Assembly: GCF_000420745.1 (NCBI RefSeq)
Contig: NZ_ATVN01000009.1
Span: forward strand, 87,452-151,451
From: Pseudorhodobacter ferrugineus DSM 5888
GTDB lineage: Bacteria > Pseudomonadota > Alphaproteobacteria > Rhodobacterales > Rhodobacteraceae
Direction: 5' to 3'
DNA: 64,000 nt
Positions 27,003-35,922 of the stretch are shown here, piece by piece. The position numbers were made by a program, and so were the translations under genes. Each line of letters begins with the position of its first letter. The first letter of the stretch is position 1. Under the pieces are notes generated by a model that was given only the letters and a program-made list of their open reading frames with translations, did not search any database and was not told the DNA's origin.

Positions 27003-27692
27003 AAAGCGGCGTCAAAGGTAGGTTTTATCGACCCGTTTTGTGCCTGCGGGACCACGGTGCATGCGGCGCAAAAGCTGATGCGGCAGTGGATTGGCATTGA
27101 TGTGACGCATCTTGCCGTGGGGCTGATTGAAAAGCGGTTGCGCGATGCGTTTGACGGGGTGGAATTTACCACCCACGGCGTGCCGCAAGATATTTCGGGC
27201 GCGCGGGATATGGCGGCGCGGGGGCGTGGCGACAAGAACTATTACTTTGAGTTCGAGAAATGGGCGCTATCGCTGATTAACGCGCAACCCGGGAACCTGT
27301 CGAAAAAAGGGGCCGATAAGGGGATTGACGGCAACCTGTGGTTTGGCGCGAAACATGAGGGGCGCGCGATTGTGTCTGTCAAGGCGGGGGACAATGTGGG
27401 GGTTGCGATGATCCGCGATTTGCGGGGCGTGATTGAACGCGAAGGCGCGCAGATCGGTGTGTTTTTGACGCTGACAGATCCGACACGAGCGATGATTACC
27501 GAAGCGGCGGGGGCAGGGCAATGTGCGCTGGACGGATTTGAAGGAACGGTGCCGCGTATCCAGATTGTGACGGTTGAGCAGGCGATGGCCTTGCGCGACC
27601 GTGCGGTGCGGTTGCCTGCGCTGCGGCAGGACACGTTCAAAAAGGCGGCCAAAGAGCGGGACACGCGCGCGCAAGGGGCGTTGGATTTGTGA
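27003..27692 (+). pseudogene. C-terminal half of a DNA methyltransferase with an Mrr-like nuclease domain
   Basis: After a TAA at 27000 the frame reads KVGFIDPFCACGTTVHAAQK and WIGIDVTHLAVGLIEKRL, the SAM-binding end of a beta-class methyltransferase (normally DPFCGCGTT). About 120 residues follow that look like an Mrr/PD-(D/E)xK domain: KGADKGIDGNLWF, AIVSVKAGDNVGVAMIRDLRG, GVFLTLTDPTRAM. Intact homologues carry both domains in one long protein. The preceding bases (RLINALKSG in another frame) suggest a frameshift as well as the insertion. A GTG at 27057 could still start a 211-residue product. Confidence 0.8.
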
Positions 27693-27701
27693 AGAATGGG
27701 G

Positions 27702-27724
27702 GTGGTGGGTTGCACCCACCCTAC
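27702..27724. repeat. Palindrome with CTACGG tail, copy 3
   Basis: GGTGGG-TTGCA-CCCACC followed by CTACGG, starting 9 bp after the methyltransferase stop and oriented as copies 1 and 2. The rest of 27725-27941 holds no recognisable gene, only G-rich spacer. Confidence 0.6.
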
Positions 27725-27941
27725 GGCGGGGGAAGTGGCGGGACCTTTTTTGTGAGGGAGGGAAGCCCGACCGACACGGTGGTAGGGGGGCGATTAAAGG
27801 GGCGCCCTAGGATTCCCTTATTGATTAAAATCTGCTAGGGTTAGCACACAAGCGCCGATACGAGCGCGATTGAGGCAGTGTTTTTGGTTGATTTTCCTTG
27901 TTTTTCGGGATGTTGGCCGTTTTGGTAAAGAGAGCCGCGAT

Positions 27942-28559
27942 ATGACTGCAGAGCAGCAAGCGAGCCCCTTTTTCCGTGCGACCATGCGGCATTTTGCCGA
28001 AATGCGCGGGTCTGCGCCGACGGGTTCGGTGCAGGGTGTTCCTTTTCCCAAGGACTGGTTTGATCTGCCCGAGGCGTTTTTGGCCGATTTTGGGGCGGTG
28101 TTCTATTTGGCTGGGCTGACGACGTTTCACCGCCCGCGCCGGATGGCGGATTTGTTTGCAAGCTTTGAGGCACCGTTGCGGTTGGGGCAGTATAAGCTGT
28201 TCAAATCAAACGGGTTTACGCGGGCGGCGATTACTTGGGCGGGGTTGTCGCCCGAGGCAGAGCGGCGGTTTGCCGTGGAGCATGAGGCGTTGGAGCCGCA
28301 GGATTGGAATGGGGGCGGGTCGGTTTGGTTGGTGGATTTTCTGGCGCCTTTTGGCCATGTGGACCAGATTGTGCCGATGTTGACGCAGAACCCCGATCTG
28401 ACCCGCGTGCGGACGCTGTGGCACAATAAGGAGGGCACGCGCTACCGCATTGTCGAGTGGTCGCGGCCCAAGGGCAGTGTGGAGGTGCAGGTCAAATCCT
28501 ATGGGGTTGGCCAGTTCCGGCGGATGCTGGACGAGGGGGCGCAAGATGGCAGCGCCTAA
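27942..28559 (+). CDS. HlyC-type toxin-activating lysine acyltransferase
   Basis: A 205-residue protein of the HlyC/RTX acyltransferase family, which moves fatty acyl groups from acyl-ACP to lysines of secreted proteins. It aligns by eye with HlyC: TFHRPRRMADLF contains the His-Arg equivalent of the catalytic His23, LGQYKLFKSNGFTRAAITWAGLS matches the central beta region, and DWNGGGSVWLVDFLAPFGHVD carries the conserved WxxDxxAPFG Asp. ATG 27942 is the best start. Its 3' end overlaps the next gene by 14 nt in another frame, so the VCBS-Hint protein is the likely substrate. No RTX toxin or secretion genes are adjacent. Confidence 0.85.
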   Translation: MTAEQQASPFFRATMRHFAEMRGSAPTGSVQGVPFPKDWFDLPEAFLADFGAVFYLAGLTTFHRPRRMADLFASFEAPLRLGQYKLFKSNGFTRAAITWAGLSPEAERRFAVEHEALEPQDWNGGGSVWLVDFLAPFGHVDQIVPMLTQNPDLTRVRTLWHNKEGTRYRIVEWSRPKGSVEVQVKSYGVGQFRRMLDEGAQDGSA

Positions 28560-29595
28560 TATCACAGGGACATTTACGGGGGCGGTGCTGGAGGATAGCG
28601 GCGCTGTGATTACGGGGGCGTTGACCGAGACGGCCAACGGGTTTGCGAACACTTGGGCGATCAATAGCGGGGCAAGTTTCGGGTCGGTGAGTATCAATGC
28701 GGCGGGGGTTTGGAGCTATGATCTGGACGATACCAATGCGACGGTGGATGCGCTGGGGGCGGGGGCGACGCTGATCGATACGTTTGTGGTGCGGGTGACG
28801 GATGCGTTGGGGTCGGATACGCAGGTGATTACCATCACGATCACGGGGGTGCCGTGTTTTACGGCGGGGACGTTGATCGAGACGGCAGAGGGGCCGCGTG
28901 ATTGTGCGGATCTGGTGGAAGGTGATTTGATCTGGACGCGGGACGGCGGGTTGCAGCCGGTGCGGTGGATCGGGCGGCGGCGGGTTGAGGTGGCCGAGAT
29001 GGCGGGGAATGAGAAGCTGTGTCCGGTACGGATTGCGGCGGGGGCCTTGGGGGCGGGGGTGCCGGAGCGCGATTTGCTGGTGTCGCGCCAGCACCGGATG
29101 GTGGTGTCATCTGATCTGGCGCAGCAGGTGTGTGGTGCGGGCGAGGTGTTGTTGCCCGCGATCCGGTTGGTGGGATTGCCGGGGATTGTGATTGATACGG
29201 ATGTGGGGGCGGTGGACTATATCCATCTGCTGTTTGACAGCCATCAGATTGTGTTTGCCGAGGGCGCGCCATCGGAGAGCCTGCTGCTTGGGGCCGAGGC
29301 GTTGCGGATGTTGCCACAGGCCGCGCGTGAGGAGATCGAGACTTTGTTTCCCAAAGCCGCACAGCGCGAGGCCTTGGCGGTGCCCGCACGGATGATCCCA
29401 GAGCGGCGGTGGCAAAAAGCCTTGGTGGCGCAAAGCCTGTCGGTGGCATTGTTGCAAAGCGGTTGGCGGCGGGGTGTGCGCCGACAAATGCAACGCCAGC
29501 GCGTTGAAGCGGGGCAAAACGGCCCCAACGGCTGGCCCTGTGCGCGGCCCAAGGGCACCCCCCCGAGCGGCACCCAGATCAGCAAGGCATTTTAA
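28546..29595 (+). CDS. VCBS-repeat and Hint-domain protein
   Basis: A 349-residue protein. Residues ~5-100 form one VCBS-type repeat (GTFTGAVLEDSGAVITGALT, WSYDLDD, DTFVVRVTDALGSDTQVITI). From about residue 105 a Hint_2 (hedgehog/intein) domain begins at PCFTAGTLIETAEGPRDCADLVEGD, with SRQHRMVV and DYIHLLFDSHQIVFAEG as later blocks. The N-terminal Cys and the block His residues that drive self-processing are kept. No signal peptide or RTX nonapeptides are seen; export, if any, would be type I. Only five lysines occur, four in the C-terminal third. It overlaps the acyltransferase gene. Confidence 0.85.
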   Translation: MAAPNITGTFTGAVLEDSGAVITGALTETANGFANTWAINSGASFGSVSINAAGVWSYDLDDTNATVDALGAGATLIDTFVVRVTDALGSDTQVITITITGVPCFTAGTLIETAEGPRDCADLVEGDLIWTRDGGLQPVRWIGRRRVEVAEMAGNEKLCPVRIAAGALGAGVPERDLLVSRQHRMVVSSDLAQQVCGAGEVLLPAIRLVGLPGIVIDTDVGAVDYIHLLFDSHQIVFAEGAPSESLLLGAEALRMLPQAAREEIETLFPKAAQREALAVPARMIPERRWQKALVAQSLSVALLQSGWRRGVRRQMQRQRVEAGQNGPNGWPCARPKGTPPSGTQISKAF

Positions 29596-29768
29596 CGCGA
29601 AATTTGTTTTTCCCACAGGCGGGCTACACATTCGCATTGGTCGGGCTTATATGGCGCGGGATGGGCAGTGGTGCTGCCTTGCGGATGGGACGCACCGGAT
29701 ATAGGGTGCGCGGCGATAAATCAGGGGAAATGCTGTACAGCGCCCCACCGACCGAGAGGAATTTTGAT

Positions 29769-30092
29769 ATGTTTGTGACTCCTGCTTACGCTCAGGCTGC
29801 TGGTGGTGCGATGGGCGCCGTGACTTCGCTGATGCCATTGATCCTGATTTTCGCGATCATGTATTTTCTGTTGATCCGCCCACAGCAGAAAAAGCTGAAA
29901 GAGCATAAGGCGATGGTTGAGGCGCTGCGCCGTGGCGACCAAGTGCTGACGCAGGGCGGTATTGTGGGCAAGGTCGTGAAAGTGGCCGAGGACGGGATCA
30001 TCGAGGTAGAGATTGCCGACGGTGTGAAGGTTAAAGTGCTGAAGCACACAATTGCGCAGGTTATGTCCAAGACCGAACCCGCAGCGGCCTAA
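29769..30092 (+). CDS. yajC: Preprotein translocase subunit YajC
   Basis: A 107-residue single-pass inner-membrane protein (SLMPLILIFAIMYFLLIRPQQKK) with the YajC soluble domain (RRGDQVLTQGGIVGKVVKV). It partners SecDF in the Sec holo-translocon. ATG 29769 has GAGAGGA upstream; longer in-frame starts add unrelated residues. It is first in yajC-secD-secF with a 19-bp gap to secD. The 173 bp before it hold no recognisable gene. Confidence 0.95.
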   Translation: MFVTPAYAQAAGGAMGAVTSLMPLILIFAIMYFLLIRPQQKKLKEHKAMVEALRRGDQVLTQGGIVGKVVKVAEDGIIEVEIADGVKVKVLKHTIAQVMSKTEPAAA

Positions 30093-30111
30093 GTTCAGAA
30101 AGCCCCTATTC

Positions 30112-31779
30112 ATGTTGCATATACCGCTGTGGAAGCGTGTCATAATCATTGGGCTGTGTGCCCTTGGGGTTATGATCGCCGTGCCGAACCTGTTTTACAG
30201 CTCGGTCGAGACGCATAACGACGCCGTTTTGGCGGTAGAGGCCCGTGGGGGGGCAGGGACGCCGGAACAGGCGGCAGCAGTGGCCATGTGGCCAAACTGG
30301 ATGCCGTCTGGCTTGGTAAACCTTGGGCTTGATCTGCGCGGCGGGGCACATTTGCTGGCCGAAGTGCAAGTGGGCGATGTCTATGAGGCGCGGATTGACG
30401 CGATGTGGCCTTTGGTGCGCGATGCGTTGCGCGACGTGCGCGACGAGGTTGGCAATGTGCGCCGCCAGCCATCGGTGCCCGGTGTGTTGCGGGTGGCGAT
30501 TTCCAAGCCCGAAGGTATTCAACAAGCCTTGACAGCCGTAAATGCCTTGGCAACCCCGGTGGTGTCGCTAACGGGTGTCGGGCAGAATGACATTGAGGTA
30601 ACGGTAGACGGGGCCGAGATTATCGTACAACTGTCCGAGGCCGAGCGCGTGGCCACAGACAACCGGACCATCCAGCAATCGCTGGAAATTATTCGCCGCC
30701 GTGTGGACGCGGCGGGCACACGCGAACCCACGATCCAGCGCCAAGGCGAAGACCGGATTTTGATTCAGGTGCCCGGCATCGGGTCGGCATCGGAATTGAA
30801 GGCGCTGATCGGGACTACGGCAAAGCTTACGTTCAACCCCGTGGTCGGGCGGACAGCGGATGCAGGCGCGAACCCAGGGCCGCGCAACCTGTTGTTGCCG
30901 TCGATGGACGAAGAGGGGCAGTTTTACATTGTAGAACAGACCCCCGTTGTCACCGGCGAGGATTTGACCGATGCGCAGCCTGCGTTTGACCAAAACAACC
31001 GCCCCGCGGTCAGTTTCCGGTTCAACCCTGCGGGCGGGCGGTTGTTTGGTGATTATACTGCCAACAATATCGGCAGCCCCTTTGCGATTGTGTTGGACAA
31101 TGAGGTGATTTCCGCCCCGGTGATCCAAAGCCATATTGCGGGTGGGTCGGGGATTATCACCGGCAGCTTTAGCGTTGAAGAAAGCACCAATCTGGCCGTG
31201 CTGCTGCGGGCAGGGGCTTTGCCTGCCGAGATGACGTTCTTGGAAGAACGCACCGTTGGGCCGGAGCTGGGGCAAGATAGTATTGATGCGGGCAAGGTTG
31301 CGGCGGTGATCGCCATTGTGATTGTTGGCATCTATATGGTTGCGTCCTATGGGCTGTTTGGCGTCTTTGCCAATACGGCGCTGGCCATCAACATCGCTCT
31401 GATCTTTGCTATCCTTACGATGATCGGTGGCACGCTAACGCTGCCCGGGATTGCGGGGATCGTTTTGACCATCGGTATGGCGGTGGATGCCAACGTGCTG
31501 GTTTTTGAGCGTATTCGCGAAGAAATGAAAACCGCCAAAGGACCGGCGCGGGCAATTGAAATTGGCTATGAAAAGGCGATGTCGGCGATCATCGACGCCA
31601 ATGTCACCACCTTCATCACGGCTGCGGCGCTGTTTTTCTTTGGTGCGGGACCAGTGCGCGGGTTTGCGGTGGTTTTGGGTATCGGGATTATCACATCGGT
31701 GTTCAGCGCGATTTTCGTGACGCGGTTGCTCATCTCGGTCTGGTTCGGCTGGCGCCGTCCCAAGACCCTTGACCTTTAA
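30112..31779 (+). CDS. secD: Protein translocase subunit SecD
   Basis: A 555-residue membrane protein using proton-motive force to pull exported proteins across after SecA. It has a first membrane helix at the N-terminus, GLDLRGGAHLLAEV, the P1 periplasmic domain (RRRVDAAGTREPTIQRQGEDRILIQVPG) and a five-helix C-terminal RND-like part with VDANVLVFERIREE. The start is ATG 30112 (MLHIPLWKRVI). Its order with yajC and secF is standard. Confidence 0.96.
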   Translation: MLHIPLWKRVIIIGLCALGVMIAVPNLFYSSVETHNDAVLAVEARGGAGTPEQAAAVAMWPNWMPSGLVNLGLDLRGGAHLLAEVQVGDVYEARIDAMWPLVRDALRDVRDEVGNVRRQPSVPGVLRVAISKPEGIQQALTAVNALATPVVSLTGVGQNDIEVTVDGAEIIVQLSEAERVATDNRTIQQSLEIIRRRVDAAGTREPTIQRQGEDRILIQVPGIGSASELKALIGTTAKLTFNPVVGRTADAGANPGPRNLLLPSMDEEGQFYIVEQTPVVTGEDLTDAQPAFDQNNRPAVSFRFNPAGGRLFGDYTANNIGSPFAIVLDNEVISAPVIQSHIAGGSGIITGSFSVEESTNLAVLLRAGALPAEMTFLEERTVGPELGQDSIDAGKVAAVIAIVIVGIYMVASYGLFGVFANTALAINIALIFAILTMIGGTLTLPGIAGIVLTIGMAVDANVLVFERIREEMKTAKGPARAIEIGYEKAMSAIIDANVTTFITAAALFFFGAGPVRGFAVVLGIGIITSVFSAIFVTRLLISVWFGWRRPKTLDL

Positions 31780-31791
31780 GGAGAGCCGAAC

Positions 31792-32769
31792 ATGGCATGG
31801 CGTCTGAAGCTCGTTCCTGAAACGACCAAATTCAACTTTTTCCGCTGGCAATGGCTGACCTTTGGCGGGTCGATTGTGCTGATGGTGGTGGCGATTGCGG
31901 CTTGGGCCTTTATGGGACTCAACTTTGGCATCGACTTTAAGGGTGGCACGACCATTCGCACCGACAGCACCACGGCAATTGATGTGGGGGCCTACCGGAC
32001 CGCTTTAAGCGGGTTGGATGTGGGGGATGTGGCGATTACCGAGGTGTTTGACCCGTCATTCCGCGATAATCAGCATGTGGCGCAGGTGCGCATTGGCGCG
32101 CAAGACGGGTATGAGGCGGTGACGCCGGAAACGCTGGCCTCGGTCGAGGGCGCATTGGTCGCGTTGGATCCTGCGCTGAAGGTGGTTTCGGTGGAATCGG
32201 TGGGGCCAAAGGTTTCGGCCGAGCTGGTCTGGACCTCGATCATGGCGGTGGCGGCGACCAGTATTGGTGTGCTGATCTATATCTGGCTGCGGTTCGAATG
32301 GCAGTTCGCGCTGGGCGGGGTTTTGGCGCTGCTGCATGATATGATTATTGTGATCGGCCTGTTTGCCGTGTTCCAGTGGAAGTTCGATTTGACCATCGTT
32401 GCGGCTTTGCTGACGATTTTGGGCTATTCGATCAACGATACGGTGGTGGTGTTTGACCGTTTGCGCGAGAATTTGGTCAAATACAAATCCATGCCGCTGC
32501 GCGAAGTGATGAACCTGTCGGTGAACGAGACGTTGAGCCGGACGATCATGACCTCGGGGACCACATTGATGGCGCTGGGGGCGATGCTGATCTGGGGCGG
32601 CGATGTTATTCGCGGGTTCAGCCTTGCGATTTTCATCGGGGTGATTTTGGGGACCTATTCGTCGGTTTATGTGGCCAAGAACATCGTGTTGTTTATCGGG
32701 TTGGACCGGTCGGACAAGCCGAAGGGCGGTAAGGGTACGCCTGCGGAATATGCCAATATTGATGCGTAA
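31792..32769 (+). CDS. secF: Protein translocase subunit SecF
   Basis: A 325-residue partner of SecD with six membrane helices. FGIDFKGGTTIR, the P4 periplasmic domain and GYSINDTVVVFDRLRENL, including the conserved Asp of the proton path, are present. It begins 12 bp after secD with GGAG upstream. Confidence 0.96.
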   Translation: MAWRLKLVPETTKFNFFRWQWLTFGGSIVLMVVAIAAWAFMGLNFGIDFKGGTTIRTDSTTAIDVGAYRTALSGLDVGDVAITEVFDPSFRDNQHVAQVRIGAQDGYEAVTPETLASVEGALVALDPALKVVSVESVGPKVSAELVWTSIMAVAATSIGVLIYIWLRFEWQFALGGVLALLHDMIIVIGLFAVFQWKFDLTIVAALLTILGYSINDTVVVFDRLRENLVKYKSMPLREVMNLSVNETLSRTIMTSGTTLMALGAMLIWGGDVIRGFSLAIFIGVILGTYSSVYVAKNIVLFIGLDRSDKPKGGKGTPAEYANIDA

Positions 32770-32805
32770 GCGGACTATGTTTGACCTGATGCGTAAGGAG
32801 CCGAG

Positions 32806-33162
32806 ATGCGCCTGACCGAAGTAACTTATGACAATGCCCAGCCTATAGACAGCTATGGGCCGGGGTTCTTTCGTGTGGCGGGGCAGGTGCTGCATGGCGC
32901 GGTGTTGGTGACGCCGTGGGATGCGGGACCTTGGGGGGGGCTTGACGATACCGCTGGTCCGTTGGCTCTTGTGGGTCGGATCGACGTGCTGTTTGTGGGC
33001 ATGGGAACCGAGATTGCCCATGTTCCCGTAGCCTTTCGATCTGCGCTGGAGGCGGCGGGGATTGGTGTTGAGGTGATGAATTCGCCTGCGGCAGCGCGGA
33101 CCTATAATGTGCTGTTGTCCGAAGGACGCCGGATTGCGGCGGCCTTGTTGCCGGTTTCGTGA
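32806..33162 (+). CDS. Mth938-like domain protein (DUF498/NDUFAF3 family)
   Basis: A 118-residue protein with YGPGFFRVAGQVLHGAVLVTP, DVLFVGMGTE and VEVMNSPAAARTYNVLLSEGRRIAAALL. This family is related to mitochondrial complex I assembly factor NDUFAF3, and the gene commonly follows secF in alphaproteobacteria. Its molecular role in bacteria is not established. It lies 36 bp after secF and is probably cotranscribed. Confidence 0.88.
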   Translation: MRLTEVTYDNAQPIDSYGPGFFRVAGQVLHGAVLVTPWDAGPWGGLDDTAGPLALVGRIDVLFVGMGTEIAHVPVAFRSALEAAGIGVEVMNSPAAARTYNVLLSEGRRIAAALLPVS

Positions 33163-33230
33163 TTGGGATCAGTTTTCTGACAAATTCCCCATATTCTGGT
33201 CTTGCTGCGCTGGAATGATGGGCGCATGAT

Positions 33231-33284
33231 TGCGGGAATTCGGGTCGGGCTGGTTGACAGCCCTATCCCGCAGCACCAGATATA
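33231..33284 (+). promoter_or_regulatory. Putative lon promoter with flanking inverted repeat
   Basis: TTGACA (33254-33259) is followed after 18-19 nt by AGATAT/GATATA (33278-33284), a reasonable sigma-70-type promoter about 75 bp before lon. A 7-bp inverted repeat, TGCGGGA (33231-33237) and TCCCGCA (33266-33272), brackets the -35 box and could be an operator. Visual match only. Confidence 0.45.
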
Positions 33285-33357
33285 GTGACCAGAGAGGGGA
33301 AAGCCGATTGCTGCCGAACTGTCGGGGCATGGTTTTCCTGCCAAGGAAGGAAATGAG

Positions 33358-35769
33358 ATGAGCGACGTAAAATCCCCCAGCTATCCGGTATTGCCGTTGC
33401 GCGATATTGTGCTGTTTCCGCATATGATTGTGCCGCTGTTTGTAGGGCGCGAAAAATCGGTCCGCGCGCTGGAAGAGGTGATGGCCGAGGATCGCCAGAT
33501 ACTGCTGTCAAGCCAGATGGACCCGACCGTGGACGACCCAGACGCGGACGGCATTTTCCGCGCGGGCGTGTTGGCCAATGTCTTGCAACTGCTGAAGCTG
33601 CCCGATGGCACTGTGAAAGTGTTAGTCGAGGGGAAAAGCCGTGTGCGGATCACCCAATTCATTGAGAATGATCGGTTTTTTGAAGCTGAAGCCGAGGCTT
33701 TGGAAGAATTGCCAGGCGATGCGGCGACGGTGGGTGCGCTTGTGCGCGCTGTGGCCGACGAGTTTGAACGCTATGCCAAGATAAAGAAAAATATCCCCGA
33801 AGAGGCGGTGTCTGCTGTGGCCGAGACGCGCGAACCATCGCGGCTGGCCGATTTGGCGGCGGGCCATTTGGGGATAGAGGTTGCCGATAAGCAGGCGCTG
33901 CTGGAAACGCTGGATGTTGGCGCGCGGCTGGAGAAGGTTTATGGCCACATGCAAGGCGAGATGAGCGTTTTGCAGGTTGAGAAAAAGATCAAAACCCGCG
34001 TGAAATCCCAGATGGAGCGGACCCAGCGCGAGTATTATTTGAATGAGCAGATGAAGGCCATTCAGAAAGAACTTGGCGATGGCGAAGACGGCCAGAACGA
34101 GATTGCCGAGCTGGAGGCCCGCATTGCCAAGACCGCGCTGTCCAAGGAAGCGCGCGAAAAGGCTGATGCCGAGGTCAAAAAACTGAAAAACATGAGCCCG
34201 ATGAGCGCCGAGGCGACTGTCGTGCGCAACTATCTTGATTGGTTGTTGGGCGTGCCGTGGGGCGTAAAATCTCGCGTGAAAAAGGATCTGGCCAAGGCGC
34301 AAGCCGTGCTGGATGCCGATCACTATGGCTTGGAAAAGGTCAAAGAACGGATTGTCGAATATCTGGCGGTACAGGCCCGTTCGGCCAAGCTGAAAGGGCC
34401 GATCTTGTGCCTTGTTGGCCCCCCCGGTGTTGGGAAAACGTCGTTGGGCCGGTCGGTTGCCAAGGCCACGGGGCGCGAATTTATTCGTATTTCGCTTGGT
34501 GGCGTGCGCGACGAGTCTGAAATTCGCGGTCACCGCCGGACTTATATCGGGTCGATGCCCGGCAAGATTATTCAGGCGCTGAAAAAGGCGAAGACCACCA
34601 ATCCGTTGATTTTGCTGGATGAAATTGACAAGATGGGGCAGGATTTCCGCGGCGACCCGGCATCGGCGATGCTGGAGGTGTTGGACCCTGAACAAAACGC
34701 GACCTTTACCGACCACTATCTTGAGGTGGAGTATGATCTGTCGAACGTGATGTTCTTGACCACGGCCAACAGCTATAACATGCCATCGCCTTTGCTGGAC
34801 CGGATGGAGATTATTCCGCTTTCGGGCTATACCGAGGATGAAAAGCGCGAGATTGCCAAGCAGCATTTGATCCCCAAGCAGATCAAGAACCACGCGCTGC
34901 GCAAAGGCGAGTTTTCGGTTGCCGATGATGCGCTGCTGGAAGTGATCCGCACCTATACGCGGGAAGCCGGCGTGCGGAACCTTGAGCGCGAGCTGGCGAA
35001 ACTGGCGCGTAAGGCCGTGACCGAAATTGTGAAGGCGAAAACCAAAGCGGTGAAGGTTACGATTGAGGGGCTGGAAAGCTTCCTTGGCGTGAAACGGCAC
35101 CGCTATGGGCTGGCCGAAGCGACCGATCAGGTCGGTGTTGTGACGGGCTTGGCCTGGACGAGCGTGGGCGGTGAATTGCTGTCGATCGAGGCGCTGCGCC
35201 TGCCTGGTAAGGGCCGGATGAAGACCACGGGCAAGCTGGGCGATGTGATGAAGGAGTCGATTGATGCGGCCGCGTCCTATGTGCGGTCCATTAGCCCCGA
35301 AATCGGTGTGAAACCGCCGAAGTTTGAAACGATTGATATCCACGTCCATGTGCCGGACGGGGCGACGCCCAAGGACGGGCCGAGTGCTGGTTTGGCGATG
35401 GTCACATCGATTGTTTCCGTTTTGACGCAAATTCCTGTGCGTAAGGATATTGCGATGACGGGCGAGGTAAGCCTGCGTGGGAATGCAATGCCGATTGGCG
35501 GCTTGAAGGAAAAGCTGCTGGCGGCGCTACGGGGCGGGATTAAGACCGTGTTGATCCCACAGGAGAATGAGAAAGACCTGTCCGAAATTCCGGACAATGT
35601 GAAAGAGGGCCTGACCATTATTCCGGTGACGCATGTGCGTGAAGTGTTGAAACTGGCACTGGTGCGCCAGCCCGAACCTGTGGAATGGGACGAAGCGGCC
35701 GAAGAAGCGGCGGCGGCAGCACGGCTGGCAAAGGCTGGTGACGCAGGCGCGCAAGCCACTGCCCATTAA
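33358..35769 (+). CDS. lon: ATP-dependent Lon protease
   Basis: An 803-residue LonA protease that degrades misfolded and regulatory proteins. It has the N-terminal substrate domain (LPLRDIVLFPHMIVPLFVGR), a coiled-coil region, an AAA+ module with Walker A GPPGVGKTS (Lys about 360) and Walker B ILLDEIDK, and the Ser-Lys protease domain with Ser about 676 in KDGPSAG and Lys about 717 in GGLKEK. Length is typical. It is preceded by its own promoter-like region and followed by a terminator. Confidence 0.97.
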   Translation: MSDVKSPSYPVLPLRDIVLFPHMIVPLFVGREKSVRALEEVMAEDRQILLSSQMDPTVDDPDADGIFRAGVLANVLQLLKLPDGTVKVLVEGKSRVRITQFIENDRFFEAEAEALEELPGDAATVGALVRAVADEFERYAKIKKNIPEEAVSAVAETREPSRLADLAAGHLGIEVADKQALLETLDVGARLEKVYGHMQGEMSVLQVEKKIKTRVKSQMERTQREYYLNEQMKAIQKELGDGEDGQNEIAELEARIAKTALSKEAREKADAEVKKLKNMSPMSAEATVVRNYLDWLLGVPWGVKSRVKKDLAKAQAVLDADHYGLEKVKERIVEYLAVQARSAKLKGPILCLVGPPGVGKTSLGRSVAKATGREFIRISLGGVRDESEIRGHRRTYIGSMPGKIIQALKKAKTTNPLILLDEIDKMGQDFRGDPASAMLEVLDPEQNATFTDHYLEVEYDLSNVMFLTTANSYNMPSPLLDRMEIIPLSGYTEDEKREIAKQHLIPKQIKNHALRKGEFSVADDALLEVIRTYTREAGVRNLERELAKLARKAVTEIVKAKTKAVKVTIEGLESFLGVKRHRYGLAEATDQVGVVTGLAWTSVGGELLSIEALRLPGKGRMKTTGKLGDVMKESIDAAASYVRSISPEIGVKPPKFETIDIHVHVPDGATPKDGPSAGLAMVTSIVSVLTQIPVRKDIAMTGEVSLRGNAMPIGGLKEKLLAALRGGIKTVLIPQENEKDLSEIPDNVKEGLTIIPVTHVREVLKLALVRQPEPVEWDEAAEEAAAAARLAKAGDAGAQATAH

Positions 35770-35792
35770 GATCGGGATCGATTGAGAAATCG

Positions 35793-35823
35793 AAAGGCGC
35801 GTCCGCAAGGGCGCGCCTTTTTC
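35793..35823 (+). terminator. Intrinsic terminator after lon
   Basis: AAAGGCGCG...CGCGCCTTTTT: an 8-9-bp GC-rich stem with a short loop and five T residues, about 25 bp past the lon stop. Confidence 0.88.
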
Positions 35824-35922
35824 GTAACGGGAGAAAAGTTTTGGAATATTCCCCCGTTCCCAAACGCAAAAAAGCGGGTTAGTTTGTTTCCATACAGGGA
35901 CAAAATAGAAGCAGGAGCCATC

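Noticed and set aside
29596..29768. Extra N-terminal coding region for yajC
   Set aside because: The in-frame extension is not YajC-like, and ATG 29769 has a strong ribosome-binding site.
33622..35430. 602-codon open frame opposite lon
   Set aside because: A shadow of the lon codon pattern, with no conserved motif.
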